This document shows positions 35,886 to 46,269 of a stretch of 64,000 bases of DNA, piece by piece. Position 1 is the stretch's first letter; every line of letters starts with the position of its first letter. The notes beneath the pieces were generated by a model. That model made no database searches, had not been told where the DNA came from, and saw only the letters and a program-made list of their open reading frames with translations. This DNA is from Hoplostethus atlanticus (lineage: Eukaryota; Chordata; Actinopteri; Trachichthyiformes; Trachichthyidae), in assembly GCA_034670405.1 (NCBI GenBank), contig JAXDDX010000019.1, positions 2,918,501 through 2,982,500 of the forward strand, in the 5' to 3' direction. The position numbers were made by a program, and so were the translations under genes.

Positions 35886-36273
35886 ATATGCATACTAGAC
35901 TATTGAAATAAATACTAATAGGCCTACTAAAATATGGGGACCAGTAAATGAGGAAAAAAAGAGAAAGGAGGTGATGAGAACATCAACGTGAAAAGAATGG
36001 AATACTGGCAGGGACCTCTCTAGACCTTACTTCTTCCAAACAAACAGCTCTATTTCAAAAGCAAAAAGAAATTGGTAATTGCAAGTTGTTTTCATTTTAA
36101 AGATCACAACTCTTTAATTTGGTACCAAACATATGGCAAATAACACTAAATATCTCTGAAAATTTGTAAATACATTTATAATTTAAACCATGTGGTCTTA
36201 ACTCACTTATTATCTATCTATCTTATCTTAAATTTTACATATTTACACAACCCTAACAACAGATTACTAGTAT
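35886..36273. other. AT-rich spacer inside the 15-kb element
   Basis: No coding or repeat signal is recognised. A promoter for the exon at 36274 could lie here, but none is diagnosable. Confidence 0.4.
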
Positions 36274-36502
36274 ATGATCCACAACATTTCTCCATTCAGC
36301 GTCAACTTTGACAGTATGACAACAAACGTCTCTCTTATCCCAGCTAATGCTGGGCTTTCAAAATACAAGAGAAAACAATCCGTGTCCGTACTTCACACAG
36401 ACCCATACAGAAGTCTAAGTCTAGTTTCCACTGAGGATCTCTTGGCTAAATTAATAGAAGCAGGAATTCAAGTTAGTGAAGAGGAAGCACAGAAATTCAG
36501 AG
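36274..36502 (+). pseudogene. exon-like ORF of unknown transposon gene
   Basis: An ATG frame runs through STEDLLAKLIEAGIQVSEE and EEAQKFR to a splice donor CAGAG|GTAAGT at 36503. The amphipathic C-terminal part recalls a small helical domain but no family is assigned. Further exon-like blocks follow at about 37164-37280 (a Ser/Thr/Pro-rich stretch, VGAPTASPTVDSATVATPSV, between good acceptor and donor sites) and 37380-37455 (DEDILLLCDQSEDVE then stop, with one in-frame stop before it). They may be the 5' exons of the same gene as 42500-44177. Confidence 0.35.
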
Positions 36503-36960
36503 GTAAGTTGTGCAGCACTTTAGGTGCACTTAAAGTTTTCAAAATCAATCTGCATGCTAAATACATTGGCTTAACAACGCAACCATAGCTAGCGAGGATA
36601 ACGTTAGTCTAGCTAGGATAGTCTAGCGTCCAAATCTTCGTACTAGTACTTAATAGTAAACGTAGTATGTTGGAGGCTGACTTTGCTAACGTTAGCCAGA
36701 TAACAAGCATGTAAAATAACATTTGATGACGCTAACATTAGAACTAGTTTTAGACTTCTTGCTCCAGTTAGCTAGCTAGCTAACACTGTTATCTGTTTTT
36801 GGCGGGCGGACTTTTAGCTCTTGCAGTTTGCAAAGGTTGTTTCTCTTACTTACTTGTTAGCTAACGTTAAAATATGAGCAGCCAGTATTATGTTATGTCA
36901 TAGAGAACACCGTTAGCAAATTATTTAGCACAACCTCATAAGTAATTTAATAATTTTCTA

Positions 36961-36965
<5 letters not shown>

Positions 36966-37000
<35 letters not shown>
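36966..37000. repeat. (GT)n microsatellite
   Basis: About 17 uninterrupted GT units occur just before a TTTATCCCCAG acceptor-like site. Confidence 0.95.
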
Positions 37001-37002
<2 letters not shown>

Positions 37003-37855
37003 ATCCCCAGGCTGTTCTGGACTCCTGGATAAAAACACCTGGCTGTGATAACTGAGGGGACTCCATCACTGGACACCACAGAGGTAGGAATCTCTGAATG
37101 AAAAATTGACTCATCCATGAATGAATGTGATTCTTGTTCATAGTACTAATGGTCTCCTCACAGGTTGGAGCTCCAACAGCAAGCCCCACTGTGGACTCTG
37201 CCACTGTGGCCACCCCTTCGGTTCCCCTGAGCAGCCCTGCAGGTCCTCCCTTGAACAATGACCTGGTCCACTCCACATCTGGTAGGACATTCACCTCCAC
37301 TTGTGTCTGAATTGTCAAGTCCTTCCACACTGTAGTTGATTCCAACAAGGTCGCCTGACTGTCCTCTTTTGATTTTTAGAGGTCAGCAAGCCCTAGACGA
37401 AGAAGGTGGATGAGGACATTCTGCTGCTGTGCGACCAAAGCGAAGATGTGGAGTGAAGTTCCCTATGGAGGTTTTCTCGACAAACACCTGAGAACGACTC
37501 TCAGAAAATATCCACCCACGCGTGATTGAAGACAGAAAACATTTACAGATGTAAAAGTGAACATCTGAATGAATGTGGTAGCAGCCGCACTTGAAACTTG
37601 CACTTGGCAGAACAAATTGAATCTGCCACTGCAACTTCTCAGATGGTGTCTTGGGCATCACAAATGTTCAATCTGCACATAAAATTGTTGCAGAGAATTT
37701 GATGCCCAAGTGATTAAATCTGAGCAAATATATTTCAAGTGTGCAGCTGCTTCTCTGACTTCAGATTAACGGGTGGGTGAATATTTTCCGAGTGTAAAAG
37801 CCATCATCAAGTTCTCAGGTGTTTGGCTAGCAGAAACCTTCATAGGTCTCCCTGT

Positions 37856-38116
37856 GGGCGACACGGTGGCCCAGTGGTTAGCACTGTGGCCTCACAGCAA
37901 GAAGGACACGGTTCCTCTCTGTGTGGAGTCTGTATGTTCTCCCCGTGTTGGCGTGGGTTTCCTCCGGGTCCTCCGGTTTCCTCCCACAGTCCAAAGACAT
38001 GCAGGTCAGGTGGATTGGAGACTCTAAATTGCCCTGAAAGTGATTGACAGTCGATCTGTGTTGGCCTTGTGATGGATTGGCGACCTGTCCAGGGTCTTTC
38101 TCTGTCTTTCACTAAA
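37856..38116 (+). mobile_element. tRNA-type SINE common in ray-finned fishes
   Basis: It starts GGGCGACACGGTGGCCCAGT, continues TGGTTAGCACTGTGGCCTCA (A-box-like) and then the conserved body 'TGGAGTCTGTATGTTCTCCC', 'GTGGGTTTCCTCCGGG', 'CACAGTCCAAAGACATGCAG' and 'TGGCGACCTGTCCAGGGT'. The B-box region is altered (GGTTCCTCT instead of GGTTCGATTC). It is a dead copy nested in the 15-kb element. Confidence 0.85.
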
Positions 38117-38895
38117 TAAACCCAGTCGCTCAAAAACAAATTCACTGTTGTCAGTTGTGTGTTTTAGCAGTAGTATATATTCAATTTTATTTTACATGAA
38201 GATGCAATCCAATAGCATTTTAATTTTCCACTTTTGCATGCATCATTTGAGTCAATGAGTCAATATTCATTCAGAGAATGACTGACAGGTTGGTAGACCT
38301 GATGACTAGATCAGAAGATGTGTAAGGTCGCCGTGACACGAATGACAATGGTCGCAAAATCCAAAAAATGATGGAAAGTGATAAATTACCGGTGTTCTGG
38401 GTAAAAGGGTAGTTCCCATACTGGGAGTCAAACCCGTGCCGCCTGGGTAAAAACAACACAATAAATGTCCTTTGTATGCCTATGATATGTGTCCCGTAAA
38501 CGGTCGTTTTGGACATATATACATAGACGCCGCATTGGCCTGTGGATCGTACACATAAACGTCGCCGCCATATTGGTCCGGGCAAGACTGGCCTGTAAAC
38601 AAATACAAGTAAACGGGGAGCTGCAGGTTTTTCTGGATGAAAAGCACTATAACGTTTACATTTCTCAACCGATTTCAGTGAGTCGTTTTATATTCAAGGG
38701 TTTATGATCTACGTGGAGTAGAAAAAAAGGTTTTGTCCCCAGTTACGTAGAATCTCGATAGTTAGGCTATAATCGCTGTGTATCAACGCTTTCTCTTTGG
38801 GAAACCTTCAAAATGTGAAGGTAGTAGATTAGCTAGTAGATTGTAGATTGTAGTAGCTAGTAGATTGTGAAACGATGGTGTATGCTCCTGTAGAA
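38117..38895. other. unassigned sequence inside the 15-kb element
   Basis: No coding domain is recognised. The stretch 38480-38600 (ACGCCGCATTGG ... GTCGCCGCCATATTGGTCC) is CpG-containing and promoter-like. It could be the 5' region of a transposon gene. 'TAGTAGATTGTAGATTGTAG' at about 38822-38870 is a short local repeat. Confidence 0.35.
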
Positions 38896-39578
38896 TAGGG
38901 TGATCAGACGTCCCCGTTTTCCGGGGACAGTCCCCATTTTTGGTGGCCTGTCCCCGGCTGGAGCTGTCCCCGGAAATGTCCCCGTTTTTAACTGTGCGTT
39001 AAAAACAGACCGCAAAGTGAAATATTTTACGTGGCAAGAAAGACGGGGCAGCAGAGCCTACCGGTTGGTACCCGATTTTTACAAAGTCGGCCTCCCGGAA
39101 CGTCCCTACTCCAGAGTCCCCCGGAAATGAGCCCAATCTCCCTGACTCCCGGAAAGGAGTTAATCTCCCGACCAAAAAAAAACCAAAAAAACAACGCACG
39201 AGTTACGCACTTCGGCACAACAACAGCGCGGAATGTGATGTTCGGTGATGTGATTTCGGGATTTAGCGAGCCAAATGGAACACGGAGCCAAAAAAAGAAA
39301 ATACTCTACACTGTTATCATCAGACCACCATGGATATGTTCGTGAGGTGAGAGGCAGTAAAAAAAAAAAGCCGACTATGGCACAAGCTTTTCAGTCGCGG
39401 GCGGAGGTTTAAATGACTGCAAAAGATATGTTGAGGTAAACTCAGTTTAAGCTAGCCTAGGTAGCGATACACATTGCAAAGCAGCCCGTTACAGAGGGAG
39501 GCTTAAATTAGCCAATGTCAATTTAATTTATCTAAAACGTTTTTGTCTGTAAATCTACAGTGGGTCAGTGGGTATGTG

Positions 39579-40354
39579 CAGGCGTTAAAGTGGGCCGGAA
39601 CGATCCGGAACGGCGTTCCGGCACCTTTGATTAATAAGTAAATAAATCTGATCTGGCAGTTTCATACATAATAATGTCAAGCGAGTTCATTTTCGTGTGC
39701 TGCAGCCTGGCGTTCCTTCCAGCTGCTCCTCCTCTCCGTGTAGCCTCCTCTCTGAGGCTACATCCACAATAATACGTTTTCGTTTTTTTTAAACTAAACG
39801 ATCTCGATCCAAACAAGCGTTATAGCACAGTTTCAGAAATGATCTCCGTCCATAAAAACGCATATCACGTTACCATTCACCTACACTGGGCATGCGCGTG
39901 CCGGTGTAAACAGGAAGCAGATTGTCTGCTCTGTTTAGTTGCAGAAAATATCGTTATGCAGAACAGTAAGAGCAGAGATGTCTTTGTTTGGACGTACGAC
40001 GAGGTGGAGCTGTTACTGAAAGTAACAAACGAGTATAAGGCGGTAAATATTGTTATTTGTCACAAAGTACTTGGCAATTAAATATTTACAGTGGAGCACC
40101 CTAGTATTATTTAATAATGAATTTAAGAAAGTGTGTGGGTGCCCCCCCAACCGGTCAGCTACCACCACAAATAGAATCTAATTCTGTGGGAAACACTGTG
40201 TACACTATGTGTTGTTGAAGTTATCTGATTCATCAAATGTCTTAAATAAATAATAAATAAACAATAATTATTATGAGGTGAGTCATTTTTCGCCGCTGCA
40301 CCGCTACACAGATCTTAGGGTTCCCCCACCTGCCAAATCCCACTTTAACCCCTG
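39579..40354. mobile_element. hAT-type element nested in another hAT
   Basis: Termini CAGGCGTTAAAGTGGG and, on the complement, CAGGGGTTAAAGTGGG are flanked by an exact 8-bp duplication, GGTATGTG, at 39571-39578 and 40355-40362. It contains the second copy of the SANT-exon repeat. It is younger than the element it sits in. Confidence 0.85.
39754..40015 (+). repeat. dispersed repeat with SANT/Myb-like exon, copy 2
   Basis: It matches 32902-33170 from GAGGCTACATCCACA through the exon. The frame here is longer (MQNSKSRDVFVWTYDEVELL, then LKVTNEYKAVN) because the sequence continues past the point where copy 1 diverges. It carries one Asp-to-Tyr change in the WTDDE motif. Both copies lie inside hAT-type elements, in the same orientation. 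Confidence 0.75.
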
Positions 40355-41260
40355 GGTATGTGTGATATGATTAGATTACCAGGCTATAGGCTGCTGTGTT
40401 GTTCTTTATGCAGGGACAACAGCACGTTAGGGAGGCTAAACGTAGGGAGAGCACTTAGGACATCGGTCAATTCTTTGATACTGGACGGGATAGTACGCGG
40501 GACCGCGTTACTAAGGCAGGTTGGTTTAGAGTTCAGTCAAGCTTCAGTTAAGTTAATAGACATAAGGGGAAATAATAATCTACTCGTTATAAAATTAACG
40601 ATTAGAATAGTAGTGTAGTTTTCTTGTGATTGCAGTATTGACGGTGGAAGATGGTGAAAAGAAGAGGGTGATGCACTAAAGACACAGTAGGCTAAGTGAG
40701 AGACCAGAAAGCCGTGAGTATTAGGCCTGGTTGGTTTAAAGTTCAGTCAAGGTTCTTTTAAGTTAATAGGCATAAAGGGGAAACAATAGCCGTTATGGAT
40801 TATAAAATTAAAGTGCACTGACAACAAAATGGCTGCTTAACATGGATGGTAGGCATATAATATATAGTTATAAGTAATTCATTTTTGTAGTGTCATCAGG
40901 ATCAAACATCAGGAACAGAGAGATTTCATCAGTCACACAGAGAATGAGTAAGTGATTTGTGTCTTATGATCCCCTAATCAGGAGTAATTGAGGTAATGAT
41001 GAGAGAGTAGTTCTCTCATAATTGTGATTGCAGCGCGAGTCCGGCGCGTCTCCCTGAAACCTTGCCCAAATCTCCCTGAAATCAGTTCTGTCAACTTGGG
41101 ATGTCTGACAGTACAACAATGGTCAAAATACATGAAACCGGAATTGTCCCCCTTTTTTATTTCATAGATAATAACATTGCATATTTTAATGATATATTGA
41201 CCGCCGAACTGGAAATGTCCCCGGTTTTCATTTCAGAAATCTGGTCACCTTACTGTAGAA

Positions 41261-42499
41261 GCCACAAGTCCGTATGATATCAACCTTGTTTTGAGAAAAA
41301 CATGTTTTATTCGCGAAGTCATGGAGAAGTACTACACTACCCACAATCCTAAAGTGTAACAGCGACGTCTCTGATTGGTGGAGCTCACTGTTACCATGGA
41401 AATGTTTACCGCACCCGCGAACGTCTTGTCAGCTAACGTTAACGTTAGCTACTAACGTAACCTAGCTAGCTGCTTATCCTGTGCAGCTGGAAGGAATCAC
41501 TGTACCATGTCGATGACAACACTTTACACTATACTATATGAAACACTATATATACGCACACAAAACAACAACATCAACACTACTATTGACAAATGTTAAA
41601 TTCAAGAAGAAGCGCGCTAAACTATCGTTAGTTTGGAAGTTTTTGGAAAAGTATCATTCGCAATGGTTTATGGGATGAGTAGTTCCTTCACTTCATAAAA
41701 TAATTATGTACACAGTCTTGTACCTTTGCCTTTTCTTCCGTTTTCCTATCTTTCTTTTGCTCAGAATCAAATGTTTTATGGTCACGATTCATCGTCTAGC
41801 TGGTTGGCTTGGTTCCAGCCTTAAAACTCTTTTATATAAGGATTTTCTGAAATGTCTATGGAGTAAATGAATGGGAAATTTACTTCCGGAACCAGAGCCG
41901 TAAAAAAAGTGGGCGGTCACTGTTGCGCTCTATGGGCAAAGATTTTTGCGCCCCAGGCCGGAAATACGTGACCTAGCAGTAACTTTAGACAACGTAGAAC
42001 AATTTTAATCTACATTTTATTGCAGATTATACATTCTACTCACTAACTATATAATATTTACCTCACTCATTTAAAAAAAAAAAGAAAAAGAAAGTAATTT
42101 TTAAAGTCTTATTCAATGAAGTCTAGGATGTGGGGAGTGGTGGGGCGGCGCCCTAGTGCCCTCTATTGGCCAGCCGCCACTGAAGTTAAGTTCACTGAAT
42201 TTGTGCGCCAGTTGAGGGATCCTGTCTTGACATTAACGTTAGAACCCGTGCCTCCAGAATGCTATGAGAACCCGTCAACTACAGCAAGGCAAGTGTGAGA
42301 TTTGTTTTCATAATATCAGTGTAATGGGTTGCCATTGTCTAAGGAATTTCCCCCCATGCTTTTATTAATTATTCTCATCACAGAACTAGGAAAAAAACAA
42401 TATCTCTGTTTATTCCAACACATAACTATTAAGACATTAGCCACACATTTTGTTTTAGGGTGGATTAATACTTGAAAGGATGACTTTGTTCCATTAGCA
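41261..42499. other. unassigned sequence inside the 15-kb element
   Basis: The segment contains a CpG-rich, promoter-like portion (41380-41460 and 41880-41960) with GCTAACGTTAACGTTAGC palindromes. A possible exon at about 42116-42285 (VKFTEFVRQLRDPVLTLTLE ...) follows it and may belong to the downstream transposase-like gene. No repeat family is assigned. Confidence 0.35.
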
Positions 42500-44177
42500 C
42501 TGAGACCAGTGGGAGACTGCCTGCTTGCTTTGCCATTCCACCCTTCCCCAGAGATCTCCAGACCAAACTGGATAACAAAGAGCCATGCCAGAAAATCCCG
42601 AAGTATAGACATGCAATTATAAGAGTTCTCCATGAAGCTGTTATGCAATATACAATGTAAGTCTGCCATTTTCCTTAGCTATGATTTGTGAACTGGTCAG
42701 GTCAAAACATTTCAAAGCTATATGTTCACCATCGCACCATTGGCCTGACTGATATTGATAGTTTAGGTTTTATTTAGCTTGCAACTGATGGGTTTACAGT
42801 AACTGTTAATGGATTGGGGCACACAGTTCATGCTGCTCTGGCAACCCTCTCTGGAGATAACCTCTCAGCTCACATGATTGGTGGTTTTAGCATGTCTTTT
42901 AACTCTGGTAGAGTGTGCCGTTATTGCATGGCAACTTATAGCGATATGAAAGACCTGTTCCAAGAGGACAATTTTGTTTTAAGAACTTCTGAGGTTCGTC
43001 AGTACCATCTGGCCTGTATCCATCACAATCCTGATGATAAAGCAATCTATGGTGTGCATAGTCCATCACCATTTAATGAACTGTCCTATTTTGATGTGAC
43101 AAAGGCTTTACCTCCTGACATAATGCACGATTTATTAGACAGGCGTAATTCCGCTAGTTATGAAACTAGTTGTGAGCCAAGCTCACAGAGAGAAGCACAT
43201 AACAATTCAAGAGATAAATGAAGAACTACAAAGAGTGTCTATTGGTCAAAATGACAAGACAAACAGACCAGTTCAGTTGTCTGAAAGAATTTTGCAAAGT
43301 TCTGGTATTGCAGGATCTGCCTCTCAGAAATGGTGTCTTTTCAGGCTGTTGCCTTTTATAATGGCACACCATGTTCCACCTTATTGTAAATATTGGAATG
43401 TGTTTCTGTTATGTCGAGAAATTGTTGACATTATCATGGCTCCGAAAGTGAAAAGAGAGAGCCTTATGATGTTAGAGTTACTTGTATATGAGTTCCTGAC
43501 ACAAATGAAAGATGCATTTGGGAATGTTGTTACACCCAAGTGTCATTACCTGATACATTATTCCAGACTAATGTCAATGTATGGGCCTTTGCGTAGCCTA
43601 TGGTGCATGAGATTTGAGGGCAAGCACCAATATTTTAAAGATGTTGCCAGAAATAGTAGGAACTTTATTAATATAGCCACAACTCTTAGTAATAGGCACC
43701 AGATGAAACAATGCTGGGAGTTTTCACCACGGAACATTTTGGATGAATTTGAAAAGGTCTCTGGGAAAAGTGTAACTACTCCATTTTCATCTTTGCCATT
43801 AGAACTGCAGCAAGCTTTAACTGTAAATAACATTGGAAATGTAGATTTTAATGGCGAGGCCATTCAGCATGTCTCAGAAGTAAATATTGACAATGTCAAG
43901 GTATGCTGTTAAAGATGTATTTATAGTGGATCTATTGCAATCTGAGAAAATTCCGCTATTTTGGCAAATCAAGTACATTTTCAACATAAACACTATGTGG
44001 CTTCTTTGTGGTAAAATGTTGATTCCTGTGTCATATCACTCTCACTTTCATGCATACAGTGTCAAAGTTGATGCAGAATGGACTTTGTTGACTCCAGGGG
44101 AAGAACTAGACTTCCAGGCCCTTGACACTTATTCTGTGGATGATAGTTTGTATGTTACTGTCAAACATTGTGTTTGA
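42500..44177 (+). pseudogene. transposase-like gene, CMC/EnSpm-like or related, split and frameshifted
   Basis: An exon ending at donor ACAAT|GTAAGT (42657) encodes a segment containing FAIPPFPRDLQTKL and YRHAIIRVLHEAVMQYT. The next exon begins after TTTTATTTAG (42777) with ATDGFTVTVNG, then LSGDNLSAHMIGGFSMSFNS, VCRYCMA (a CxxC pair) and LPPDIMHDLL. A 2-nt disturbance near 43141 shifts the frame; the other frame continues with GVIPLVMKLVVSQAHRE, WCLFRLLPFIMAHH, KCHYLIHYSRLM and WCMRFEGKHQYFKD. A last part (43905-44177) gives IPLFWQIKYIFNINTMW and LTPGEELDFQALDTYSVDDS. Order and motifs match a family of animal transposon proteins I know from fish and cnidarian genomes. Likely catalytic residues are Asp in SGDN, Asp in MHDL and Glu in RFEGKH, an inference. 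An AATAAA follows at 44187. Confidence 0.65.
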
Positions 44178-44245
44178 AGATATATCAATAAATTCTGTCA
44201 GAAGTAATTTTTTATGACTGTCTTTAATGAAACTGTCACTTACAG

Positions 44246-44512
44246 GTACACATTTGCCACTATTAAGGTACAAAGGGCTTGTCACTGGGGCAGTACCCTT
44301 AAAAGGCCAAATTTGTTCCATTTTAAAAGGTATATTTTTGTACCACACATTGAAGTACAAATTTGTCACCAGAGGTACATAATTGCCCCCCTAAAGGTAC
44401 AAACTATAAGAGTCCAAATAAGTACCCATGTCAGGGGTACAACGGGTGTACCTTTAGAGGGTACTGCCCCAGTGACAAGCCATTGTACCCCTAGAGGTAC
44501 AAATCAGGCTTT
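44246..44512. mobile_element. TGTACC-rich palindromic MITE
   Basis: The arms GGCTTGTCACTGGGGCAGTA (about 44277) and TACTGCCCCAGTGACAAGCC (about 44462) are perfectly complementary. Many AGGTACA/TGTACC words surround them. It lies just after the polyadenylation signal of the transposase-like gene and just before the second 27-bp minisatellite. Confidence 0.75.
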
Positions 44513-44527
44513 TTTTTTCTGACAGTG

Positions 44528-44689
44528 CAAGATGATGCCCTACTGGATGGACCCCAAGATGATGCCCTGCTGGATGAACCCCAAGATGATGCTCTGCTGG
44601 ATGGACCCCAAGATGATGCCCTGCTGGATGAACCCCAAGATGATGCTCTGCTGGATGGACCCCAAGATGATGCCCTGCTGGATGAACCC
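44528..44689. repeat. 27-bp minisatellite, 6 units (copy 2)
   Basis: The length is exactly 6 x 27 bp of the same unit as 34284-34607, with the same first variant unit (ACTGG in place of GCTGG) and the same alternation of GAACCC and GGACCC endings. It is preceded by TTTTTTTTTCTGACAG, a strong splice-acceptor-like site, and reads QDDALLDEP in the open frame that continues downstream. Confidence 0.97.
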
Positions 44690-45076
44690 CAAGATGATGA
44701 TGGAGATGGAAAACATGACATGCCCATCCTGCCGACAGAATTGCTGTCATTTATTGTGCAGTTGACCCTTGATGTAGACATGTCAATGCTTGGGGTATTC
44801 AACCGAGTTTCTCAACTTTTTCGAGACCTTGCGTCACCGTTCCATCCTCAAATCTACCTCAGGGAAACTTTAGCTGAAAGCCTTGACTTGGACCATGACA
44901 ATGACAGTGTCATTAGTATGATGAGGCTCTACAAATCTGCTGAACGCGGTAGTGGTCTTGCAATGAGACTAAGGGAGCTATTCAGCAAAAATAGCAAGTG
45001 GATGATGGCCTGGGTCCTGCTTAAGTATGTAGGCTATGGTCAATTTAAAGTCAAGGATATTTTTTGGAAGAGATAG
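44528..45076 (+). CDS. acidic-repeat protein with F-box-like C-terminal part (exon)
   Basis: The frame opens right after the acceptor-like CTGACAG with repeats of QDDALLDGP/QDDALLDEP, then DDDGDGKHD. It continues with LPTELLSFIVQLTLDVDMSM and NRVSQLFRDLA, which has the hydrophobic spacing of an F-box, followed by PQIYLRETLAESL and a C-terminal WMMAWVLLKYVGYGQFK to the stop. No in-frame stop interrupts it, unlike the other genes in the 15-kb element. It has no obvious start codon of its own and is probably a last exon. F-box identity is tentative; partners and function are unknown. Confidence 0.45.
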   Translation, partial: QDDALLDGPQDDALLDEPQDDALLDGPQDDALLDEPQDDALLDGPQDDALLDEPQDDDGDGKHDMPILPTELLSFIVQLTLDVDMSMLGVFNRVSQLFRDLASPFHPQIYLRETLAESLDLDHDNDSVISMMRLYKSAERGSGLAMRLRELFSKNSKWMMAWVLLKYVGYGQFKVKDIFWKR

Positions 45077-46006
45077 TCTCATCTCTGTTTTGCACTGTAG
45101 GTAGATTTTCTTGGTTAAAGCAGCTTCAAGTGTTTGTAGTTCAGATGTAGTTTAGCAGTTTCCAGATAGTGTGGGTACCAGCTATATGTGTGTCTAACAT
45201 GTAAGCTATGGCCTGTTTTAAGTGAAGGGCATGTTGGAGGGGAAAAGTAGTTTTTTGCAAGTTAAAACTGAACTGTTTATATATATTAGAAATCCACTGC
45301 AAATCAGTGTGTTGTTAAGCTATATGCTGTGGTTGTTTTTCACTTAATTCAGGGTTCAAAACTAACATTTTCCACTGGTGCTACCAACTTTTTCAGTTGG
45401 TGGCACCAGCACATCATTTGGTCGCACCATTTGTTTTGACGCTACGCGGCAATAATGACCTGACCTTTGTGTCCCATTATGTACTCGCATTCCACACAGG
45501 CTGCTTAATACTGTCTCCATGTAAGGTAAGTTCAAACTTTCGCGTTTGAAGTGAGTAGCTTGTGATGGACCGGGGGATGCATTTTGTTTCCCAAAATTGG
45601 TCTTTAGTTGTGCAACCATTTTTTGTCTCTTTTTCTGTATAGTCAAAATTTGCATAATCCTGATTGCTTAATGGCAGAGTGTGTGTGCACGCATACGCGT
45701 GTGTGTGTGTGTGTGTGTGTCTGTGTCTGTGTGTGTGTGTGTGTGTCCTGACATTTGTGTGTACCAATACTTAGATGTTTGTGTCAGTATAACACTCAGT
45801 GTCATGCAGTTTCTATGTCTCTATGAATCCTCAAGTACAGTTTCTACTAAGCTAAGGAATACAGTGACACTTGATGTAGTTTTGGCCAATGAAAGATACT
45901 ACTAATCTACTGAACTAATTGTATCTTTTAAAATGAATTTTGAGTCAGTATGATTCATGCTAGAATACATAAAATAAACATTGTTATGTTATAACAATTT
46001 TCATGA
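45077..46006. other. non-coding end of the 15-kb element
   Basis: It includes a likely old interspersed repeat starting near 45352 (AGGGTTCAAAACTAACATTT, with the small palindrome CCAACTTTTTCAGTTGG) and a (GT)n tract at 45699-45746. No gene is recognised. Confidence 0.45.
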
Positions 46007-46269
46007 ATGAAGACCTCCATTTTGGTTGGTTATTACATAATGCACCTTATTATTACATTTTCATTTTAAAAAAAAAGTGCAACTCCCGCATTTTGTAATA
46101 ACCACCGCAATATGTAATAATTTATTACAAAATGCGGGGAAATGTATTACATTTTGCATTCAGGCTGTTTATTACAAAATGCGGGTGTTATTACATAATG
46201 AAGTGAAAATGTATTACATTTTGTCGAGTTATTACATAATGCGGTGTTATTACATAATGTGTTGTTACA
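46007..46269 (-). repeat. right terminal inverted repeat of the 15-kb element
   Basis: It is the reverse complement of 31263-31542, ending TGTTACA directly before AGCCT. It differs by a missing 20-bp unit, a longer A-run at about 46067-46076 and scattered substitutions. The same TGTAATAA-type motifs fill it. Confidence 0.9.

Larger units (their letters stand above)
38896..41252. mobile_element. hAT-type element (outer of a nested pair)
   Basis: Termini TAGGGTGATCAGACGTCCCC and, on the complement, TAAGGTGACCAGATTTCTGA are followed on both sides by CCGGGGACA-type sequence. An exact 8-bp direct repeat, CTGTAGAA, flanks it at 38888-38895 and 41253-41260, diagnostic of hAT transposition. It spans 2357 bp, of which 784 bp come from a second hAT and its duplication. 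No transposase domain was recognised, so it is non-autonomous. Confidence 0.85.
31263..46269. mobile_element. 15-kb composite TIR transposon with 5-bp target duplication
   Basis: The two ends are long inverted repeats: 31263-31542 (280 bp) and the complement of 46007-46269 (263 bp). Both start TGTAACAACACATTATG and run on nearly identically to ...AACCAACCAAAATGGA. Outside them sits an exact direct repeat, AGCCT, at 31258-31262 and 46270-46274. TG...CA termini plus a 5-bp duplication are what a retroviral-type integrase would leave, and a decayed integrase is present inside (33420-35734). A second transposase-like gene (42500-44177), an acidic-repeat/F-box-like ORF and several nested elements are also inside. 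Nested LINE, SINE and hAT copies must account for several kb, so the founding element was shorter. No DNA polymerase B, ATPase or capsid gene is visible, which argues against a Polinton. That the whole moved once as a unit is inferred from the outer duplication. Confidence 0.8.

Noticed and set aside
31263..46269. Polinton/Maverick identity for the 15-kb element
   Set aside because: Size, integrase and long TIRs are suggestive, but no protein-primed DNA polymerase B, packaging ATPase or capsid genes were seen, and the duplication is 5 bp rather than 6.
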